This document shows positions 51,931 through 62,300 of a stretch of 64,000 nucleotides of DNA, piece after piece. Within the stretch, counting starts at the first letter, position 1, and every line of letters starts with the position of its first letter. The notes under the pieces were generated by a model. That model saw only the letters and a list, made by a program, of their open reading frames with translations. It had not been told where the DNA came from and searched no databases. The position numbers and the translations under genes are program-made. The DNA is from Schlesneria sphaerica (GTDB taxonomy: Bacteria > Planctomycetota > Planctomycetia > Planctomycetales > Planctomycetaceae), in assembly GCF_044336245.1 (NCBI RefSeq), contig NZ_CP172346.1:744001-808000 (forward strand), in the 5' to 3' direction.

Positions 51931-54900
51931 ATGACATATCGTAAGAAGTTGATCGAAGTTGCGCTCCCGCTGGCCGCCATCAATACGGAGTCAGCGCGGG
52001 AGAAGTCAATTCGGCACGGACATCCCAGCACGTTGCACCTCTGGTGGGCGCGGCGTCCGTTGGCCGCTTGTCGCGCTGTGCTGTTTTCATCGCTGGTCGA
52101 TGACCCGGACAGCGATCCGCAATATCTGAAACCTGATGGATCGGTCGATGAAGAAGCGGCTGGAATCAAACGGGCGGATCTATTCAACCTCATCGAAGAA
52201 CTAGTGATGTGGGAGAATTCCAATAACGCGGACGTGATTCGCACCGCGCGAGCCGAGATTGCGCGATGCGTGGCTTCACGTCTGATAGAGACTGGGGTTT
52301 TGAAGAAGGACGCAACAATTGGTTTAGGCACGACAATCTACAACCTTGTGACTCGCGGGCACTGTCGGCCTATACCGAATGGCCTCGACACGAAGGTCGG
52401 AAGAGTTCGTTTCAAGTTCGACGTATCAGGACTTCCGCCTGCTGAAGTCGTGAATCAGTTCCTGGTGGAGCATGCGCCACCGGTGCTTGACCCTTTTGCC
52501 GGGGGAGGTTCGATTCCGCTCGAAACCCAGCGATTAGGGCTGCGAGCTTATGCCAGCGACTTGAATCCAGTTCCAGTGTTAATCAACAAGGCGCTCATTG
52601 AGATCCCTCCGGAGTTCGCGGGACGATCGCCAGTGAATCCGGAAGCTCGTGGCGAGCTGACATCTACTGAAGGAAAACCTAAGAAAGTTAAGACTCTCGT
52701 CGAAATAGAATGGCCGGGGGCAACGGGTCTTGCCGAGGACGTGCGGTACTACGGACAGTGGATTCGGGATGAAGCTGAGAAGCGCATCGGACACTTTTAT
52801 CCGAAGATCGAAGTCACGGCCGAGATGGCTAGGAATCGACCCGATTTGCTTCCATACATCGGACGTTCGCTCAGTGTTATTGCATGGATCTGGGCACGCA
52901 CCGTGGCTAGCCCGAATCCTGCCTGTGCTGGGATGCATGTCCCACTTGTGCGGTCATTTTGGCTCGCTAAGAAGCCTGGGAAAGAAGTATTCGTGAAGCC
53001 AGTGGTAGACAGGGAAAGGAACACATATCACTTCACCGTTGAGATGGGTGTGCCCAAGGATGGCTTCATGCCCGACGTGGGAACAGTCGTTCGCACGGGT
53101 GCCACATGTCTCTTGAGCGGCGAATCAATTCCACTGGAATACGTCCGCTCCGAGGGGAAAGAAGGCCGCCTTCACCACCGACTCATGGCCGTCGCATGTG
53201 AAGGAATTCGCGAACGTGTCTACTTCTGCCCCACCGAAGCGCAAGAGCGTATTGCTCTCTCGGCTATCCCAAACGATGTCCCCGAAACAGACATTCCTGA
53301 TCAAGCACTTGGATTCCGAGTGCAGCTCTACGGAATGAATAAACACTTCAAACTATTTACGAATCGACAGCTTCTTGCCCTGACGACACTGTCGCGCCTC
53401 ATTGGCGACGTGCGAAAAGTAATCGACCACGATGAGCAGTTGTTATTATCAAAAGGCAAGAGCGCGGACAACGCAGCTGTTAAGAGCATGCCGTATGCAG
53501 ATGCCGTTGCTACGTATCTTGCATTTGGAGTTAGTAGATCCGCCGATTTCTGGTGTACCATCGCTACTTGGAGTCCAGCACCAAAGAATGAGTTGGTAGG
53601 GCACGCCTTTACGAAGCAAGCTCTACCAATCACGTGGGATTTTGCTGAGGCGAATCCATTCAGTGAGTCTGGCGGAAACTTTACTGGAAATCTTGCCTTC
53701 GTTGCCAAAGTCCTCGCTGCGTCACACAAGGGACCTTCTTGTGAAGTGAGACAGCTGGACGCGACATCTGACTTGTCGATTGGGCAGCCGTGCATGGTGT
53801 CCACAGATCCTCCGTATTACGACAATATTGGCTATGCTGATTTGTCGGATTTCTTCTACGTCTGGCTTCGACAGTCGCTTCGCACGGTGTACCCGTCGCT
53901 GTTTGCGACGGCGCTTACACCAAAAATTCAGGAGTTGATTGCAACTCCGTTTCGACACGGAGGTAACAGAAGCAAGGCGCAACAGTTTTTCGAGCACGGA
54001 CTGGGTGAGGCATTCGTAAGGATGCGAGCTGTTCAGTCATCTGAATACCCCCTTACGGTCTATTACGCTTTCAAACAAGCCGAAACAGATGACGAAAATG
54101 ACTCGCGGGGTGAGGCTGACCTTATTCAAACGGCCTCAACGGGTTGGGAGACCATGTTGGGGGGGCTGATTCATTCTGGTTTTGCGATCTCTGGGACTTG
54201 GCCAGTCCGAACTGAGCGAACAGCGCGTAGTGTTGGAATCGGTACCAACGCACTTGCCTCTTCTATTGTTCTCGTGTGCCGGCCCCGCCCCGCCACCGCC
54301 CCACTAGCCACACGTAAAGAATTCATTACCACGCTGCGAAATGAGTTGCCGGAAGCACTGCGGAATTTGCAACGTGGAAATATCGCGCCAGTAGATCTGG
54401 CGCAGGCGGCGATTGGACCGGGAATGGCCATCTTCACACGCTACACCAAGGTTCTCGAGAGTGATGGCTCGCCGATGACCGTCCGTACTGCGTTGGGGCT
54501 CATCAACCAGTCGCTTGATGAGGTCCTCGCCGAACAGGAGGGGGAATTCGATGGCGACACTCGTTGGGCGCTGGCGTGGTTTGAGCAATTCGGTATGGAA
54601 GAAGGCCCCTTCGGAGACGCAGAGACATTGAGTAAGGCCAAGAACACCGCCGTCAACGGATTGGAAGAGGCCGGGATCATCTCTGCCAGAGCGGGCAAAG
54701 TACGGCTCGTCAAACGCGACGAACTCCCCGTGGATTGGAATCCCGCGACCGATAAGCGTCTAACCGTGTGGGAAGTCACACAACACTTAATTCATCGTCT
54801 CGACCGGCGAGGTGAGACTGGAGCGGCCGAATTGGTCGGTCAGCTTGGGGGCATCGCAGAGATATCCCGTGATCTTGCGTACCGCCTCTATTCCACGTGT

Positions 54901-55029
54901 GAACGCAAGAAATGGGCGCAGGACGCGCTGGCCTACAACAGCCTCGTGGTCGCCTGGCCGGAACTGACAAAGCTCGCTCGTTCTACTAAGACCCGGCAAA
55001 CTTCGACACAACAAGAACTCTTCAACTGA
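51931..55029 (+). CDS. DUF1156 DNA methyltransferase (anti-phage associated)
   Basis: The 1032-residue product starts MTYRKKLIEVALPLAAINTE. The DUF1156 N-terminus is clear (KSIRHGHPSTLHLWWARRPL). The methyltransferase fold has motif I DPFAGGGSIPLETQRLGLRA near residue 186 and motif IV STDPPYYDNIGYADLSDFFY near 625, an adenine- or N4-cytosine-specific pattern. DUF1156 enzymes are typical of defence loci with DUF499 ATPases. The start follows the DUF262 stop by 5 bp. It probably marks host DNA so the helicase/nuclease components spare it. Confidence 0.92.
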   Translation: MTYRKKLIEVALPLAAINTESAREKSIRHGHPSTLHLWWARRPLAACRAVLFSSLVDDPDSDPQYLKPDGSVDEEAAGIKRADLFNLIEELVMWENSNNADVIRTARAEIARCVASRLIETGVLKKDATIGLGTTIYNLVTRGHCRPIPNGLDTKVGRVRFKFDVSGLPPAEVVNQFLVEHAPPVLDPFAGGGSIPLETQRLGLRAYASDLNPVPVLINKALIEIPPEFAGRSPVNPEARGELTSTEGKPKKVKTLVEIEWPGATGLAEDVRYYGQWIRDEAEKRIGHFYPKIEVTAEMARNRPDLLPYIGRSLSVIAWIWARTVASPNPACAGMHVPLVRSFWLAKKPGKEVFVKPVVDRERNTYHFTVEMGVPKDGFMPDVGTVVRTGATCLLSGESIPLEYVRSEGKEGRLHHRLMAVACEGIRERVYFCPTEAQERIALSAIPNDVPETDIPDQALGFRVQLYGMNKHFKLFTNRQLLALTTLSRLIGDVRKVIDHDEQLLLSKGKSADNAAVKSMPYADAVATYLAFGVSRSADFWCTIATWSPAPKNELVGHAFTKQALPITWDFAEANPFSESGGNFTGNLAFVAKVLAASHKGPSCEVRQLDATSDLSIGQPCMVSTDPPYYDNIGYADLSDFFYVWLRQSLRTVYPSLFATALTPKIQELIATPFRHGGNRSKAQQFFEHGLGEAFVRMRAVQSSEYPLTVYYAFKQAETDDENDSRGEADLIQTASTGWETMLGGLIHSGFAISGTWPVRTERTARSVGIGTNALASSIVLVCRPRPATAPLATRKEFITTLRNELPEALRNLQRGNIAPVDLAQAAIGPGMAIFTRYTKVLESDGSPMTVRTALGLINQSLDEVLAEQEGEFDGDTRWALAWFEQFGMEEGPFGDAETLSKAKNTAVNGLEEAGIISARAGKVRLVKRDELPVDWNPATDKRLTVWEVTQHLIHRLDRRGETGAAELVGQLGGIAEISRDLAYRLYSTCERKKWAQDALAYNSLVVAWPELTKLARSTKTRQTSTQQELFN

Positions 55030-55043
55030 TGGGCCGCTGAGAA

Positions 55044-58000
55044 ATGGCAATTTCTAATCGTGAACGCGTAGGTAAGGGATTGGACTTTTTGGCGGCCGGT
55101 CTGCGCCCATTCGTTGAACGCGAATTGAAGTCACAACTCGGCGACAACTGGGAATCGGTTTTGCCCAATAATGGACCGCGCGGAGGTCGAGCCAAGTCCA
55201 AGCCGGTCAATTTAGATGATCCACAGACATTACTCGGCGTCCTTTGGGATCAGTGGAATGCAGTGTTTAAGGACACACTGGGCCACGGTGAACGCAGTAT
55301 TGTTAGCGAATTACGTGACGTTCGAAACAACTGGGCTCATAATGAGCAATTTGGCAGCAACGATGCGATCCGGGCGCTCGACTCAATGGAACGCTTGCTA
55401 AATGCAGTGTCAGCCGCCGATGCCGCCACAGAAGTCGGGCAAATGCGGATGGACCTAATGCGATCGCTGTTCGACGAGCAACGTCGGCAGGAGATGCGCA
55501 AGAAGTCCTTCCAACCAACCGAAGGCAAGCCGCAGGGCGGTCTCAAGCCGTGGCGAGAAGTCGTCACGCCTCATCCCGATGTGGCCAGCGGACGTTATCA
55601 ACAAGCCGAGTTCGCAGCCGACTTGTGGCAGGTGTATCAGGGTGAAGGTTCGGACGAATACAAGCACCCAACCGAATTCTTCCGCCGGACGTTCCTCACC
55701 GAAGGACTTCGAAGACTGTTGTCCCAAGCAATCCTTCGCTTGAATGGGGATGGGGGCGATCCAGTTGTGGAGTTGCAAACGAACTTTGGTGGCGGCAAAA
55801 CCCACTCAATGCTGGCGCTCTATCACCTGTTTTCGGGCGCATCTCCGGCAGACCTGCCGGGAGCTGAGGAACTGGTGAAAGAATCTAACCACTCACTCCC
55901 TAAGAATGTCCACCGGGCTGTATTTGTTGGGACGCAGATTTCACCAGGCAAACCGCACAAGAAGCCGGATGGCACCGTTGTTCGGACAGTATGGGGTGAA
56001 CTTGCTTGGCAGCTTGGCGGCAAAGAAGGCTATAAACTCATTAAGGAAGATGACGAAAAGGCTACCAATCCCGGTAACTCGCTCAAAGAAGTCTTCGTTA
56101 AATACGGCCCTTGTCTCATATTGATCGACGAATGGGTGGCCTACGCCCGGCAATTGCATACGACCGCCGATCTACCCGCTGGTTCATTCGAGACGCACTT
56201 CACGTTCGCCCAGGCATTGAGTGAAGCTGCCAAGGCCGCCAAGAACACCCTGCTCGTGGTAAGCATCCCAGCGTCCGAAAGTCCACATCAAAAAGAAGGA
56301 CGTGGGGTCACCGATATTGAAGTCGGCGGCGAGCGAGGCCGAGAAGCGTTAGCTCGACTCAAAAACGCAATCGGTCGCGTTGAAGCGTCCTGGCGCCCCG
56401 CCAGTCCCGATGAAGGATTCGAAATTGTTCGCCGCCGATTGTTCCAACCACTGTCCGGCGATCAGTACGTCGCCCGCGATACTGTCGCTCGCGCCTTCGT
56501 TGATACGTACGGCGCACAGCAACAAGAATTCCCCACGGAATGCCGCGAGGCGGACTACGAACGTCGGATCAAAATGGCATATCCCATTCATCCAGAACTG
56601 TTTGACCGCCTGTATAACGACTGGTCAACTCTCGATAAATTCCAGCGAACGCGCGGTGTCCTGCGGCTCATGGCGGCGGTAATCCATTCCCTCTGGGAGC
56701 GCCAGGACGGAAATCTGCTGATCATGCCTGGAACCGTGCCTATTGAAGATCAAATCGTGCAATTCGAGCTGACGCGATATCTTGATGACCATTGGGTGCC
56801 GGTCCTCGAAAAAGACGTAGACGGCGCGAATTCATTGCCGCTGGCGCTCGACCGGGATAATCCTAACCTGGGACGCTACTCCGCAGCCCGACGTGTTTCC
56901 AGAACAATCTACATGGGATCGGCACCTACCCTGCGGGCCGCCCATAAAGGGATCGACGAGCGGCAGGTAAAACTCGGTTGCGTCCAGCCTGGCGAGGCGG
57001 TAGCCACCTTCGGAGACGCACTCCGCCGACTCACTGATCGGGCCACCTATTTGTACGTGGATGGAACGCGTTACTGGTACTCAACTCAACCCACAGTTGC
57101 CCGTTTGGCAGACGATCGCGCTAGTCAACTGAGCGATGATCAAGTGTCCGACGAGATCGTCAAGCGGCTTCGGGAAGAAGCTCGCACGAGATCCGATTTC
57201 TCGAAAGTCCATGCGTGTGCCCCCAGCAGCGACATTCCAGACGAAAAAGAGGCCCGGCTCGTCATCCTGGGACCAGAGTTCGCCCATACAAGTAAAGATG
57301 CAAGCAGCCCCGCCCGACTGGAAGCTGCGGCCATTCTCGAATCCCGTGGATCGTCGCCCAGAAACTACAAGAACACTCTCGTTTTTCTGGCAGGCGACAT
57401 TAATCGCCTGAGGGAACTTGAAGAGGCGGTTCGCCAATTTCTCGCCTGGTCGTCTATTTTTGACGACAAGTCCACGTTGAACCTTGATCAGTTTCAGTCC
57501 CGCCAGGCGGAAACCAAACGCAAGAGCGCCAATGAGGCCGTCGATTTGCGGATTGTCGAGGCGTATCAATGGCTTTTGGTACCGGGGCAACCAGACCCTA
57601 AAGGCGATGTCGACTGGACCGACCTCAAGTTGCAAGGTCAGGATAGCCTCGCCACGCGAGCCTCCAAAAAGCTGAAGAACGAAGAATCACTTCTGATTCA
57701 AATGGGGGCCGTGCGTCTGCGCACGGAACTCGACCGCATCCCTCTCTGGACCGACAATCACGTCAGCATAAAGCAGCTCACAGAGTACACGGCACGATAC
57801 CTCTATCTGCCCCGTCTGCGTGATGAACAGGTCTTGATCGCTGCGATTCAAGAGGGTGTCTCTAGCCTGGTTTGGAACGAAGAATCGTTCGCATACGCTG
57901 AAGCATGGGACGAGCAACGTAAACGATATCAGGGCCTCAAATGCGGGACGTCGATCCGTGTAATTGTTGATGATCGGACGCTATTGGTAAAACCCGACGC

Positions 58001-58412
58001 GGCGGCAACTCAGCTCGCAAAAGACTGTGAGGCCGCTGCAGCAGCACAAGCCGATTCTGTTACGGGCGGATCGACAAGCCATAAGCCGGGCCCCGCCGTC
58101 GTTCCCGCCGGGACCGGTTCCGGCACATTGACGTTATCCGGCACTGGTCGAACCGTCCCGCCTCCCGAACCGCCGAAGATCACACGCTTCCACGCTTCCG
58201 CCCAATTGGACTCGTTACGTTTGGGACGCGATGCCGCGAAAATTGCTGAGGAAGTGATTCAGCACCTTACCGGACTGGCCGGAGCCGAAGTCGAAATCAC
58301 CCTCGAAATCCAAGCCAAATTCCCGGACGGAGTCAGCGACAAACTCGTCCGCGACGTAACCGAAAACTGCCGGACGCTGAAGTTCACGGACTATGGGTTC
58401 GAGGAAGAATGA
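55044..58412 (+). CDS. DUF499 ATPase with N-terminal Swt1-type HEPN domain
   Basis: The 1122-residue product begins MAISNRERVGKGLDFLAAGL. Its first 120 residues resemble the Swt1-family HEPN domain (RNNWAHNEQFGSNDAIRALD contains the R...H pattern). The DUF499 ATPase follows with QTNFGGGKTHSMLALYHLF (Walker A) near residue 248 and LILIDEWVAYARQLH (Walker B) near 356. SIPASESPHQKEGRG comes after. The end is a Pro/Gly-rich linker and a small alpha/beta domain. DUF499 ATPases are partners of DUF1156 methyltransferases in defence systems. The HEPN-like part may give it RNase activity. Confidence 0.92.
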   Translation: MAISNRERVGKGLDFLAAGLRPFVERELKSQLGDNWESVLPNNGPRGGRAKSKPVNLDDPQTLLGVLWDQWNAVFKDTLGHGERSIVSELRDVRNNWAHNEQFGSNDAIRALDSMERLLNAVSAADAATEVGQMRMDLMRSLFDEQRRQEMRKKSFQPTEGKPQGGLKPWREVVTPHPDVASGRYQQAEFAADLWQVYQGEGSDEYKHPTEFFRRTFLTEGLRRLLSQAILRLNGDGGDPVVELQTNFGGGKTHSMLALYHLFSGASPADLPGAEELVKESNHSLPKNVHRAVFVGTQISPGKPHKKPDGTVVRTVWGELAWQLGGKEGYKLIKEDDEKATNPGNSLKEVFVKYGPCLILIDEWVAYARQLHTTADLPAGSFETHFTFAQALSEAAKAAKNTLLVVSIPASESPHQKEGRGVTDIEVGGERGREALARLKNAIGRVEASWRPASPDEGFEIVRRRLFQPLSGDQYVARDTVARAFVDTYGAQQQEFPTECREADYERRIKMAYPIHPELFDRLYNDWSTLDKFQRTRGVLRLMAAVIHSLWERQDGNLLIMPGTVPIEDQIVQFELTRYLDDHWVPVLEKDVDGANSLPLALDRDNPNLGRYSAARRVSRTIYMGSAPTLRAAHKGIDERQVKLGCVQPGEAVATFGDALRRLTDRATYLYVDGTRYWYSTQPTVARLADDRASQLSDDQVSDEIVKRLREEARTRSDFSKVHACAPSSDIPDEKEARLVILGPEFAHTSKDASSPARLEAAAILESRGSSPRNYKNTLVFLAGDINRLRELEEAVRQFLAWSSIFDDKSTLNLDQFQSRQAETKRKSANEAVDLRIVEAYQWLLVPGQPDPKGDVDWTDLKLQGQDSLATRASKKLKNEESLLIQMGAVRLRTELDRIPLWTDNHVSIKQLTEYTARYLYLPRLRDEQVLIAAIQEGVSSLVWNEESFAYAEAWDEQRKRYQGLKCGTSIRVIVDDRTLLVKPDAAATQLAKDCEAAAAAQADSVTGGSTSHKPGPAVVPAGTGSGTLTLSGTGRTVPPPEPPKITRFHASAQLDSLRLGRDAAKIAEEVIQHLTGLAGAEVEITLEIQAKFPDGVSDKLVRDVTENCRTLKFTDYGFEEE

Positions 58413-58461
58413 CATGAATTCCGGCAAAATCTCACTGAAGAAGTAAGCCTAAGGTAACTTT

Positions 58462-59301
58462 GTGGAATTTAAAGTTAATAAATCAGAAAGCGATCGTTGG
58501 TGGATCGTCGCGTTGTGCGTCTCGATCGTCGGTATAATTCTCGTTGTTCTCTTGTGGTGTTTCCCGACGTCAAAGTTGGTGTGGCTAATTGCGGGGGGCG
58601 CTCTGCTTTTTGTCGCCGTCCTGCACTTCAATCCACGCTATCGATACTGGCGTCGCGCGAATATCTGCTTTGGAGTCGCCGGGGCTTTGGCGTTTGTTCC
58701 GAGCTTCGAAGCCAAGGCCAATTTCGTAGAGATCGGAGCCTTCGAGTTCGTCGCTGAGACATCTTCAGTCGTCGTTCTAGGGTTCTTAATAGCTGGGCTG
58801 TTCCTGGCCTGGATCGACGCTGGCCAGCAAGGACTCTTCATGACGAGGTCAGGGATCACCGCGAAGAATGAAAATCTGAGTTTCATCAATAGCCCGTACG
58901 CTATCTCGGGACTAACCGCAGGCGGGAATATCATCATCAATCAGGGAGTCTTGGATGAGAAGCTTCTGGCGGTAATTGATGCTCGTCTGATGGCACCACA
59001 GATTCATGAAGGAGTCGGCAACGGACCGCGCCAGGTCGACGAGGATCTCGTGTGGCGACTAGTCGACAGCATCAAAGATGCGCGACGAAGATTCGAGCAG
59101 GAAGACGTTGTAAAACTAATCGCTGAATTGACGCAAAGCTTCGAGAATTCAGGAAAGTCATGGTCGAAATCTCTACGTACTGAAACACTGTTGCTGTTCG
59201 CTGAATACGAACGGGGGAAAATCTCTGAATTGCGGGCAAGTGGAGGTGAGGCCGACCTCTCCAAATTGCAACAGTTGCTCAAGGAACTTCAGGATGGCTG
59301 A
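58462..59301 (+). CDS. Membrane protein with four hydrophobic helices, 279 residues
   Basis: The frame starts with GTG (MEFKVNKSESDRWWIVA). Hydrophobic segments lie near residues 14-35 (VALCVSIVGIILVVLLW), 39-55 (LVWLIAGGALLFVAVLH), 66-82 and 101-118 (SVVVLGFLIAGLFLAWI). A soluble C-terminal part of about 150 residues follows, with AGGNIIINQGV and a helical region. The short polar GGNIIINQG-type linker before the helices is seen in several defence-related membrane proteins. The gene overlaps the TPR gene. I do not recognise a named family. Confidence 0.7.
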   Translation: MEFKVNKSESDRWWIVALCVSIVGIILVVLLWCFPTSKLVWLIAGGALLFVAVLHFNPRYRYWRRANICFGVAGALAFVPSFEAKANFVEIGAFEFVAETSSVVVLGFLIAGLFLAWIDAGQQGLFMTRSGITAKNENLSFINSPYAISGLTAGGNIIINQGVLDEKLLAVIDARLMAPQIHEGVGNGPRQVDEDLVWRLVDSIKDARRRFEQEDVVKLIAELTQSFENSGKSWSKSLRTETLLLFAEYERGKISELRASGGEADLSKLQQLLKELQDG

Positions 59302-62300
59302 ACTTGAGCGGGGGAGTGATCATGCAATTCGAATTGCGTCGTTGACTGCATTCGAGACCTCAATGAGGATAGGAGTTGAGGCTGGCCTGGCCCGAATTGG
59401 GGTTTTGGACAATCCCGCACGGGTACACGCAGCCATACTGTTGTTGGTCCAAAATCATCGCTTTCAAGACGTCGTTGATCTCGCGGCCAGCCAGCAACCT
59501 CATTGCAAGTGGATCGACTTGGCGGTGTATGCGAATGTCGCATTGAGGGATGTGGCATCGGCAAAGTCGCTTCTGGCATTTGCTCTAGATTACTGTGAAG
59601 AATCTTGGGTTTTGAATAGGTGCCGGATTGCAGTTGCGGACGCAGTGTTCAGTGAGATCCTGCAAGACGCCAAACACACCGGACTCAGTCTAAAAGGAGG
59701 GCTTTCGGACGAAGACCGTTTGTTGCTTGAGTTTGTCATTGCAACGCTAAACCCACTTGTAACACCGGTACGGTTGTCCGGGCGAGTTGAAAGTTCCGTG
59801 CAGCGCGTCGCGGTCGAATTTGCGGCGAACGTATACGGGCTGTTGGGACAGCTTTCTCAGATTACAGACCTCGTCATGCCGATGGTTAAGTGTCGCCCCG
59901 TGCCGTTGCTTTTAGCTCAACTGGTGCTTCGGAAGCTTTGTGAACCGCCATCCGGACTTTCTGGTCGAATTCGGGTCGAACACCCCAACAGCTTCTCAGC
60001 CCATTTTGTGGCAGCACTTTTGGACCGCGAGGTTTACGACCGAATTCGACCGTCGCTCGATTCGATGATCGATCTTCAGCAGATGGCCCGCGACCGCGGA
60101 GATGAGGCCGTTGAGCAGTTGTGTCAGGCGCTCTTTGAAACCGCAAGTGCGTTGGATATGGCTGCTTTAGCTCGAACTCGCACGACAGTAGATCGACTGC
60201 TGGGAACTCCGAATAGATATCGCCTGCTTTTTGACTCGGTAGCGTTGTTAAAGCAGAACAAGCCTGATGAAGCGTTAAAGGAGTTGAATGCGCACCCACA
60301 AGATGATGATGCCGTCTGGTGGCAAATTGCTGCGAAAGCTCACGAGTTGTTGAACGACGTTGACAAGGCTACGGAATGCTGGGAGCGGGTCAGCCAACTG
60401 ATGCCTCATCCAGACCTGCTGACGCGGTTCGCCGGGTTGAGTATGCAACAGCGCCGATTCCATCAGGCGGTACGCGCTTTGACCCTTGCAGCAGAACAGT
60501 CACCCGATGATACAAGAATTCTCGAGCAACTCGCATTTGCGCATACGCGGCTGGGACGTTTCTCAGACGCGTGCATGTTGTACGAGCGACTGGCTCGACT
60601 GAATCCGAATGAACCCAGAAATCGAGTAAATCTAGCGCTTTGTCAGGTACGAAGCGGAGACCCAGAATCAGCGCTGTCGTCAATCGACACCGTAATTGAT
60701 TTCGAACATCCGGAACTTCAGATTATCGGCTTACGTGCAGAAATTCTCAAAAGCTTGAACCGTCCAGCGGATGCGTTCAACGATCTGCAACGAATACGCG
60801 ACGACTTTTGGAGCAATGTCAGATTCCTCGTCCTCTACATGGATGTCTCGTACCGAGCCGGCCGAGATGGGGAAGCGCATCAAGCTTTCCACCAGCTGAT
60901 GTCCATGCAGCACAACGGTCAGCTCCAGGAACCTTTATTTCAACCGATTTCGCTTGATGACCTCAAGATGATGGGCACCCAGCGATTTCGTCAGCGCGAA
61001 TCGCTTTTCAGCGAAGTGGCCAAAGGCAAGCTTCCATGGCTCGCCGCAGAAGCACTGATGGGTGCAGTCGCAGACCAGGCTTGGTACCGGCGCACTCAAC
61101 GGCTCCGCTGGCTATCCGACGATGTTTCGGCACGAGGCGAGTGGACCATTTATGCGACCAACAGTTTTTCAGTGCAGAGGGATTCAAACGGCCGTCCGTC
61201 AGTATTGCGAATCGGATCACCGCGGTCGGGCGAGGCAGTTGTGGCCGACATTTCGGCCATTATTACGCTTCATCGGCTGGGCCGACTGAACTTGGCGGCA
61301 GACTATTTTGGAAAGCTAGTTCTTCCCACCTCCTACGGAGATTTACCAGTTCGCGATGCTCAGCGGTTGGCACCGCATCAGCCATCGCGTGAGCAGGAAC
61401 TTCGACTAATTCAGGATCTCGTGCAACGACGGTTGATCACGGTGATTGGAGATGGCGATACCACTAGGGAAATCCCACTTGTCGATGAATACCACGATGA
61501 CGCGGAGAATCAACGCTTTGCGATGGCCGATGTCGCACAACTTCTGCGGGTAACACAGCGACTCACATCTGAAGAACTTGACGACTTTGCTCGCGTTTGC
61601 CACAGACCAACTCAAAGTAATCGGGAACTGCCGCTTGACCGCAGAATCTTATTCGCAATTGGCACATTGCGCACTATGGCACGATACCCATGGATTGAAC
61701 GACTGCTCCCGACCGTCGACTGGTGTGTGGCACGCGACGATTACGACAATGAGTTACATGAACTCCAGGATTATGAATTCCAGCGTTCCATCCTTGGTTC
61801 GCATCAGGGAATGTGGAAGGAAATTAATCAGCTCCGAGCTGATGGCAAATTGGAATACCGCGATTCTCGATCATTAAGCCACGATCGCGATTCCGAAGAC
61901 GACGGTGAGGAGCCCTCCCCATTTCTAGACGCACTGACTTTAGCAATGGACGAGCGTCTTCGTTTATTGGCTGATGATCGCTTGTTACAGTCGGCGGTCC
62001 TGAATCAAAACCCAGAAGTGTCCGACGCGGCTTTTGGTGCAGATCTTCTCATTCTCGGGCTTGAATCAAGCGGCAGTCTTACTGCCGAGGACGTCTGCGG
62101 AGATCTTATCAAAATGATGCGTTGGCGATACCGCTTCCTTTTGCCAGATTCGCGGCACCTGATTATCGCTGCACTCCGGTCGCGCGATAATCTTCCTGGT
62201 CCAGAACTCCGCGATATTGCCGCGTATGTTCAAGAATCCATGCGAGACCCCGGTTTGTTCTGTGGACCTGAAAATGCAGACCTCCCTACTCCAGTAGCAT

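Noticed and set aside
42723..58412. DISARM or BREX assignment
   Set aside because: The helicase resembles DrmD, but no DrmA, DrmB or DrmC is present. There is no PglZ or BrxC-like gene as BREX would require.
59240..59293. Earlier start for the TPR protein
   Set aside because: The upstream codons overlap the membrane protein gene. The ATG at 59294 has an AAGGA site and couples to the previous stop.
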